DNA of 17,693 bases from an uncultured Eubacterium sp. (GTDB lineage Bacteria; Bacillota; Clostridia; Lachnospirales; Lachnospiraceae). A model generated the notes under the pieces. That model made no database searches, was not told the origin of the DNA, and saw only the letters and a program-made list of their open reading frames with translations. Where the stretch lies: assembly GCA_900545725.1 (NCBI GenBank), contig URAI01000049.1:1-17693 (forward strand). The letters run 5' to 3'. Position numbers and translations under genes: made by a program. Positions within the stretch are counted from its first letter, which is position 1. Every line of letters begins with the position of its first letter. Shown here piece after piece: positions 12,783 to 17,693 of this stretch.

Positions 12783-14576
12783 TTATGACTGTATAACCTT
12801 CATCTGGTAAAATTCTCCTTTTAATGCCATAAGCTCATCAAATGTACCATATTCAACACATTTTCCATCTGCTATAACAGCTATCTTATCAGCATCCTTA
12901 ATTGTAGATAATCTGTGTGCCACTATAAATGTCGTTCTTCCTGCAGTAAGATTATTAAGTGAATCCTGTATTAGCTTTTCTGATATGCTGTCAAGCGCTG
13001 AGGTAGCTTCATCAAGCACTATTACCTCAGGATTTCTTATAAGTGCTCTGGCTATGGATATTCTCTGCCTTTGTCCACCTGATAACTTACCACCATGTTC
13101 ACCTACCATAGTATCCAGTCCTTCAGGAAGTGAGTCTATTAAGTCTGTAAGGTTGGCAGCCCTTACAACCTCATCAAGCATCTTATCATCTACATTATCT
13201 ATTCCATAAGTTATATTATCTCTTATTGTACCTGAAAATAATATTGATGTCTGTGGAACTACTGCAAGATGCTTTCTATATGACCTTAAATCAATCTTAC
13301 TTAAGTCTTTGCCATCAAGCAGAACCTGACCTGAATTGGCAAAATTAAAGCCTATTACAAGATTAAGAATAGTAGATTTACCGGCACCTGATTCACCTAC
13401 AAGTGCTATTGTCTCACCCTGTTTAACCTTAAGATTAAGACCATTTAATACATTTCTTCCATCTTCACTATATTTAAGATATACATCATTAAATTCAAAT
13501 TCACCTTTAACGTCATCTAATACTTCTTTTCCCTCGTTCTTTTCAATATCCTCTTCAAGAAGTACCTCACCTATTGAATTAACTGATTCAACACCTTTAG
13601 CTATTGTCGGTATAAGTGACATAAGTGAAGATACCTGTGCAACTATTGTAGCAAAATAGCTCTGATAAAGTGTTATATCACCAGGCTGTATTACTGATTT
13701 TAATGCCAATACACCGGTAAATGCCAGACAGACAACCTGAAATACCTGAAATATTGCCCAGCCTACTGAACCAAACAATGACTGTATTACATCAAGCTTG
13801 TATCCTTTTTCTGCAACTGCAAAGAGCTGTCCGCTCATCTTATGGACTTCTTCTTCTTCAAGTGCATGTGCCCTTGTTACAGGAATAAGTTCGACCATCT
13901 CCATTACTTTCGCCGATGTCTCCTCCATCTCACGTCTGAATTCATTATTACGCTTACGCATTACATTTCTGAAAAATACCATCGTAAGTGCCGCAATAGG
14001 TGTTGTCAGAAGGAAAAATATAAATACCATAATACTCTTAGATATCGTTACTGCAAGTGCAATTCCTATGTTCAATACAATATTTAATATACTAAGAAAC
14101 ATCTGTGTTGAAAGTGTTTCCACTGCCTCTACATCTCTCATAATCTTAGATTGAAGCCTGCCCGACTGTGTCTCTTTATGATATGAAATAGATAACTGCT
14201 GGAGCTTTCTTACAAGCGCCTTTCTAAGTCCTGTTTCTGCATATCTTGTAGCAAGTGATTTATACCTTGTATACATATAGTTGGTAGGTATATTTATTCC
14301 TATAAGTATTACCATTATTAACGATTCAATAAGTATATTAGAATATGTTTCCGACGCTCCCGATGTTATATTATTAATAATATTAGCTGTAATAATAGGT
14401 AATACCCACACAGGACTGTGTTTTATAAAGAAAAATATTATCGCAAGAAAGAATTTATTATAATTTCCTTTATACAGGCCTACCAGTATTCTTAACGGAT
14501 GTCCCTTGTATTTTTTATAACATTCTATAAACCAGCTCTCTACATCTATTCCCTTTGGTGCATGTAAATTCATCAT
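12783..14576 (-). CDS. ABC exporter half-transporter (permease-ATPase fusion)
   Basis: A 597-residue ABC protein with an N-terminal transmembrane domain of six predicted helices (about 43-68, 82-98, 160-178, 183-200, 268-294, 306-324) and a C-terminal ATPase. The nucleotide-binding motifs are intact: Walker A GESGAGKST (394-402), Q-loop Gln442, signature LSGGQ (498-502), Walker B VIVLDEATS (518-526) and H-loop His554. This is the type IV (MsbA/multidrug) exporter layout, working as a homodimer since no partner gene adjoins. Substrate unknown. The start at 14576 is taken from AAGGAGG 11 nt upstream; a GTG at 14588 would overlap that site. A terminator-like hairpin (14608-14648) lies just before it, after the GH28 gene. 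Confidence 0.92.
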   Translation of the reverse strand: MMNLHAPKGIDVESWFIECYKKYKGHPLRILVGLYKGNYNKFFLAIIFFFIKHSPVWVLPIITANIINNITSGASETYSNILIESLIMVILIGINIPTNYMYTRYKSLATRYAETGLRKALVRKLQQLSISYHKETQSGRLQSKIMRDVEAVETLSTQMFLSILNIVLNIGIALAVTISKSIMVFIFFLLTTPIAALTMVFFRNVMRKRNNEFRREMEETSAKVMEMVELIPVTRAHALEEEEVHKMSGQLFAVAEKGYKLDVIQSLFGSVGWAIFQVFQVVCLAFTGVLALKSVIQPGDITLYQSYFATIVAQVSSLMSLIPTIAKGVESVNSIGEVLLEEDIEKNEGKEVLDDVKGEFEFNDVYLKYSEDGRNVLNGLNLKVKQGETIALVGESGAGKSTILNLVIGFNFANSGQVLLDGKDLSKIDLRSYRKHLAVVPQTSILFSGTIRDNITYGIDNVDDKMLDEVVRAANLTDLIDSLPEGLDTMVGEHGGKLSGGQRQRISIARALIRNPEVIVLDEATSALDSISEKLIQDSLNNLTAGRTTFIVAHRLSTIKDADKIAVIADGKCVEYGTFDELMALKGEFYQMKVIQS

Positions 14577-14607
14577 ATGTATTAACACCTCCTTATACTA
14601 ATTATGT

Positions 14608-14648
14608 AAAAATAGCGGGGTATCAGATTATGAACTTCCCCGCTATTT
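14608..14648 (-). terminator. Terminator after GH28 gene, in the ABC transporter leader
   Basis: AAATAGCGGGG (14648-14638 on the minus strand) pairs perfectly over 11 bp with CCCCGCTATTT (14620-14610), followed by further Us. It is 90 nt after the GH28 stop and only 32 nt before the ABC transporter start. There is little room for a promoter after it, so it may act as an attenuator or a leaky operon divider. Confidence 0.85.
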
Positions 14649-14737
14649 CTATTTTATAATACTATCGTAAATTTAATAAACATTTATACAATACATATGC
14701 TATTAAAACCTTATCATTTTATTAACATATACATGCT

Positions 14738-16294
14738 TTACTCTCTTACGATATTATCAACATTATCAGCTACAACCGCTTCTCCTTCACAGCCGTTCAC
14801 ATTGACATTCTTAAGTATAAGTTCCTTAACATTGCTTACAACAAGTCCCTGTCTTGAAGCTTCATCACAGCCAAGCATCATTGCTGCTACACCTGATTTT
14901 GCATCCTTTGCATATTCAAAATTAATATTTTCAAATGTAAGTCTTTCTATCTTTTTCTCCGGAAGACCGCATATATAAGCACCTGCAACATGACAATTAG
15001 TTGCATTGATGTTCCTAAATGTCAACCTGTCAATAGATGGTGTCCTGTCATCTACAGGAAGTGCCTTTTTAGTTCCTACATATTCTGTCTTACCATCAGG
15101 ATCACAGAAATAGAAGCTGTTTACAACAAATGGTGTCATTACATTATCCATATCAATATTTTCAAAGGAAATATCATCAAGCACTGATAACTTACCTCTG
15201 CCTCGTCTTGTCTTAACACGTAAACCTCTGTCTGTATTCATAAACAGACAGTCTGTGATATGTACATTCTTAACGCCTGCTGCAATCTCACTTCCGACTG
15301 TTACAGCACCATGTCCGTCTCTCATACAGCACTGTCTTACAGTCATATCTGATGTTGGAATCTGATATTTTCCTGCCATGTATATCTTGCCTGACTTAAT
15401 TGCTATACAGTCATCACCTACGGAAATATATGTACCAAGTACTAATACATCCTGACAGCTTTCAGGGTCAAGACCATCCGTATTATGTGAATTGGCAGGA
15501 TTTTTAATCTTAACATCAATGAACTTAAGATGGTTACTAAAATATGGATGTAATGTCCATGATGGAGAATTTTGCACTGTTATTCCATGCATTGTAACAT
15601 TTTCACAGTGATTGATAAAGAAAAGTCGTGGACGCCATGCAATAACTCTTTCTTTACAATTCTTCCACCAGTTATCAAATGATGTATTACCATCGACAAT
15701 TCCTTCTCCTGTGATTGTTACATTTTTAACATTGATGCCGCATATGATTGCTGAAAAAGTATCTATCGGATTGCCCTCCCATGAACCGAGATTATATTCC
15801 TTTTCTTCATCATAAGATTCTATAATGCCGGGAAGAACAGGGAACTTCTCTCTTTCTGTAAATGCTGAAAGAACAGCTCCCTTTGCAAGCTCTAATGTTA
15901 AGTCACTCTTTAGGAATATACTTGATATCTTATATACACCCTCAGGCACTAATACTCTAGAATCCTTAGGGCATGCCATAATAGCACACTGGATAGCATT
16001 GGTATCATCATGCACACCATCACCAAATGCACCGAATTCTTTTACATTTAATGTTACAAATTCATAATCCGTCTTAAACGTAACAGGTGCAATATTATTG
16101 CCATCATATACTGCACTTACTTCATATTCCGTATCAGGTATAAGTCCATAAAGTGATGTTATAACCTTATCACTATCCATGAACTTCTGTCCGTTTACAT
16201 ATATCTCATAACTTTTTTCTGTATAATATCTGCCTGAATCAGTAAGCTCAACTACTGCATTTCTACTTGTATTTGTAACTAATTTTAATTCCAT
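14738..16294 (-). CDS. GH28 polygalacturonase, cytoplasmic type
   Basis: A 518-residue family 28 glycoside hydrolase that hydrolyses alpha-1,4 galacturonan or oligogalacturonides. A small fibronectin-III-like domain (about 1-78, with LIPDTEYEVSAVYDG) precedes the right-handed beta-helix that begins NVKEFGAFGDGVHDDTNAI (83-101). Catalytic motifs are complete: NTDG (271-274, Asp273), GDDCIAIKSG (Asp294 and Asp295), GHG (327-329, His328) and RVK (359-361). There is no signal peptide, so it probably works in the cytoplasm on imported oligosaccharides, in exo-fashion by analogy with similar proteins. Start fixed by GGAGG 6 nt upstream. Overlaps the preceding GH105-like gene by 10 nt: same operon and coupled translation. 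Confidence 0.94.
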   Translation of the reverse strand: MELKLVTNTSRNAVVELTDSGRYYTEKSYEIYVNGQKFMDSDKVITSLYGLIPDTEYEVSAVYDGNNIAPVTFKTDYEFVTLNVKEFGAFGDGVHDDTNAIQCAIMACPKDSRVLVPEGVYKISSIFLKSDLTLELAKGAVLSAFTEREKFPVLPGIIESYDEEKEYNLGSWEGNPIDTFSAIICGINVKNVTITGEGIVDGNTSFDNWWKNCKERVIAWRPRLFFINHCENVTMHGITVQNSPSWTLHPYFSNHLKFIDVKIKNPANSHNTDGLDPESCQDVLVLGTYISVGDDCIAIKSGKIYMAGKYQIPTSDMTVRQCCMRDGHGAVTVGSEIAAGVKNVHITDCLFMNTDRGLRVKTRRGRGKLSVLDDISFENIDMDNVMTPFVVNSFYFCDPDGKTEYVGTKKALPVDDRTPSIDRLTFRNINATNCHVAGAYICGLPEKKIERLTFENINFEYAKDAKSGVAAMMLGCDEASRQGLVVSNVKELILKNVNVNGCEGEAVVADNVDNIVRE

Positions 16295-17358
16295 AACACG
16301 CCTCCGTTATCTCTGCCATAGTCCTGATATTCTCTGTTTCTTAAGCTTTCACCATATGCCATTACAAGTGCTGTAATATAATCATTATCAAGTGAATCAA
16401 AGCTGTTGCAAGCCTTAGATATTGTTGCATTAAGAGTTTCAAGCTGTGCATTTTCATACTTTTCTGTATGGAGTGCCTTCATACGGCAGCCCTTTAATAT
16501 GGCATATACTTCATATAATTCTGCTGCACTTACTGCTTCCTTTGTAAATATACATGTTCCCTCTGAACAAATATGCTTTTCCTGAACTCTTGTCTTTTGT
16601 AATGCAAGTATATCCTTAACCCCCACCTTAAAATATCTCTTAAGAGCATCATATATCTCATAGAGAGGCTGTGCCATAACCTCCATTGTATCAATAAGCG
16701 CACATATATAATTTACAATTGCCGCATATTCCTGTGTATTATATAATCCGGCTTCATTAAGACTTCCCGTAAGCTTATCAGATACCTTCTTATATGTATC
16801 TGCCTGCAGATTATTAAACTGTGCAATTATATCATTATATCTTTCCTTACCGCCAAGAATTGTCTCATAATTCATATAGAATACCTGGCTCTTATATGTA
16901 TCTGATAAAATCTGTACCGCATTATCACTGTCAGCAAATATTCCAAGCTCATTCTTCTTCTGTACATCCAGCTGCTCTGACACATCCTTTAACGAATCTG
17001 TATATTTATTATAAGTATCAGCTATGTCCTTAGAATCAGCACCACATGCCTTAGCTGCCTTATTACTGATATCGGCATCAACCATATTCTTTACAAATAC
17101 TAATGCATTACCTAATGCATAATTAGCCATATCCTGTCCATTCTTACAATTAACCTTACCATTATCATCAGTTAATATATCTGCCTTATGCATAACAAAT
17201 GCAAGATAATCCTCATCCTTTGTTCCTCTATAAAGCACTTCAACTGCCTGTAAAAGCAATGCCTTCTTTTCATTATCCAGCTTTAAAAATTCTGTATCTG
17301 TTACAGTATCAAGCCAGCTTTTAATTCTGCCTTCAAGAATAATATTTCTCTTTGTCAT
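16285..17358 (-). CDS. Divergent GH105/GH88-like six-hairpin protein
   Basis: A 357-residue protein with no signal peptide. It has no obvious full match in my memory, but its blocks follow the order of unsaturated rhamnogalacturonyl hydrolases (YteR/YesR): QAVEVLYRGTKDEDYLAFV (37-55), ANYALGNALVFVKN (78-91), LSDTYKSQVFYMNYETILGG (151-170) then KERYNDIIAQF, GLYNTQEYAAIVNYICALID (204-223), VYAILKGCRMKALHTEKY (284-301) and a closing AYGESLR. Family members remove the unsaturated uronic acid from pectin fragments. In my alignment the first catalytic Asp (in a LDNINPG-type motif) is Ala79, whereas Asp153 may be kept. Start fixed by AAAGGA 10 nt upstream. It sits between GH43 and GH28 genes, which supports a pectin role; enzymatic activity is doubtful. 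Confidence 0.6.
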   Translation of the reverse strand: MTKRNIILEGRIKSWLDTVTDTEFLKLDNEKKALLLQAVEVLYRGTKDEDYLAFVMHKADILTDDNGKVNCKNGQDMANYALGNALVFVKNMVDADISNKAAKACGADSKDIADTYNKYTDSLKDVSEQLDVQKKNELGIFADSDNAVQILSDTYKSQVFYMNYETILGGKERYNDIIAQFNNLQADTYKKVSDKLTGSLNEAGLYNTQEYAAIVNYICALIDTMEVMAQPLYEIYDALKRYFKVGVKDILALQKTRVQEKHICSEGTCIFTKEAVSAAELYEVYAILKGCRMKALHTEKYENAQLETLNATISKACNSFDSLDNDYITALVMAYGESLRNREYQDYGRDNGGVLWN

Positions 17359-17457
17359 TCTTCTTTTTTCCTTTCTTTATCTTTATAACTTCATATCTGA
17401 AAAAAATAGCCGCATCAGCATTATTTTTCACACTATCCTAAAAAAAATTATTGTTAT

Positions 17458-17693
17458 TTATGACGGCTTATATCTGAAATAATCAAATGCAGCATATAAT
17501 ATATCAGTTCCATGATTACCATATTCATCTGTATATTTCTCTGCCCAGTCACCTGCATATGCATACATACCAATCATGGCACCTGTAAATCTCTTACCCT
17601 TTTTAAGCCCCTCGTCACACAGATAATATATATTATCCCTTGCTGCTATCTGATAAAAAGTCTTATTATCATAACTTATATAGAACTTCCTTT
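17458..17693 (-). CDS. GH43 family glycosidase, C-terminal part (partial)
   Basis: The last 78 codons of a gene entering from the right edge. It ends KKGKRFTGAMIGMYAYAG, then DWAEKYTDEYGNHGTDILYA and AFDYFRYKPS. The FTG..(I/V)G(M/L)YA...(A)FDYF.Y pattern is the C-terminal concanavalin-A-like domain of GH43 beta-xylosidases/arabinofuranosidases, which trims side chains from plant cell-wall glycans. The catalytic five-blade propeller lies outside the window, so the exact specificity cannot be told. The stop is 99 nt before the GH105-like gene; the spacer has only a weak AT-rich hairpin (AAAAATA ... TATTTTT around 17401-17428), so the two genes are likely in one operon. Confidence 0.7.
   Translation of the reverse strand, partial: RKFYISYDNKTFYQIAARDNIYYLCDEGLKKGKRFTGAMIGMYAYAGDWAEKYTDEYGNHGTDILYAAFDYFRYKPS

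Noticed and set aside
13336..14154. Plus-strand ORFs opposite the ABC transporter
   Set aside because: Serine/threonine-rich frames typical of the antisense of a real gene, without ribosome binding sites.

Overview
The window looks like a piece of chromosome from an AT-rich anaerobic Firmicute of the Lachnospiraceae. The points in favour are strong AGGAGG-type ribosome binding sites, sigma-A-like promoters, a lysine riboswitch ahead of dapA, and a pectin-oligosaccharide gene set (GH28, a GH43 C-terminus, a GH105-like protein). Lachnospira/[Eubacterium] eligens is my best guess at the neighbourhood; this is recognition from memory, not a search.

Layout. Positions 1-641 hold the start of a histidyl-tRNA synthetase gene (minus strand, running off the left edge) and its long leader. 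A LacX-type aldose 1-epimerase (642-1547) and a solitary tRNA-Gly(GCC) with a textbook promoter and terminator follow, all on the minus strand. Positions 2084-5434 carry a GNAT acetyltransferase overlapping the end of an oligoendopeptidase F gene, then a DegV-family fatty-acid-binding protein separated by a strong terminator. A plus-strand two-domain GNAT protein with an Asn-rich repetitive linker lies at 5682-6590.

Positions 6778-9106 are a lysine/diaminopimelate unit on the minus strand: promoter, about 500-nt leader with a lysine riboswitch and its terminator, a highly palindromic multibranched element, dapA, a candidate 10-codon upstream ORF, dapB. A double-OB-fold SSB-like gene (minus) and typA/bipA (plus) diverge from 9982-10336, and typA is followed closely by an XRE-type regulator. 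An ABC exporter half-transporter (12783-14576) and a carbohydrate cluster (14738-17693, minus) close the window: GH43 C-terminus, then a divergent GH105-like protein, then a GH28 polygalacturonase that overlaps it by 10 nt.

Most genes are housekeeping and need no new biology. The parts worth a second look are: the multibranched palindromic element placed between the lysine-riboswitch terminator and dapA; the GH105-like protein that seems to have lost a catalytic aspartate yet is retained in a pectin operon; a candidate translationally coupled upstream ORF before dapB; a family of related ~95-nt stem-loops at convergent gene ends; and the repeat-rich linker and promoter of the double GNAT gene. 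I see no CRISPR array, phage genes, transposase or obvious defence system.
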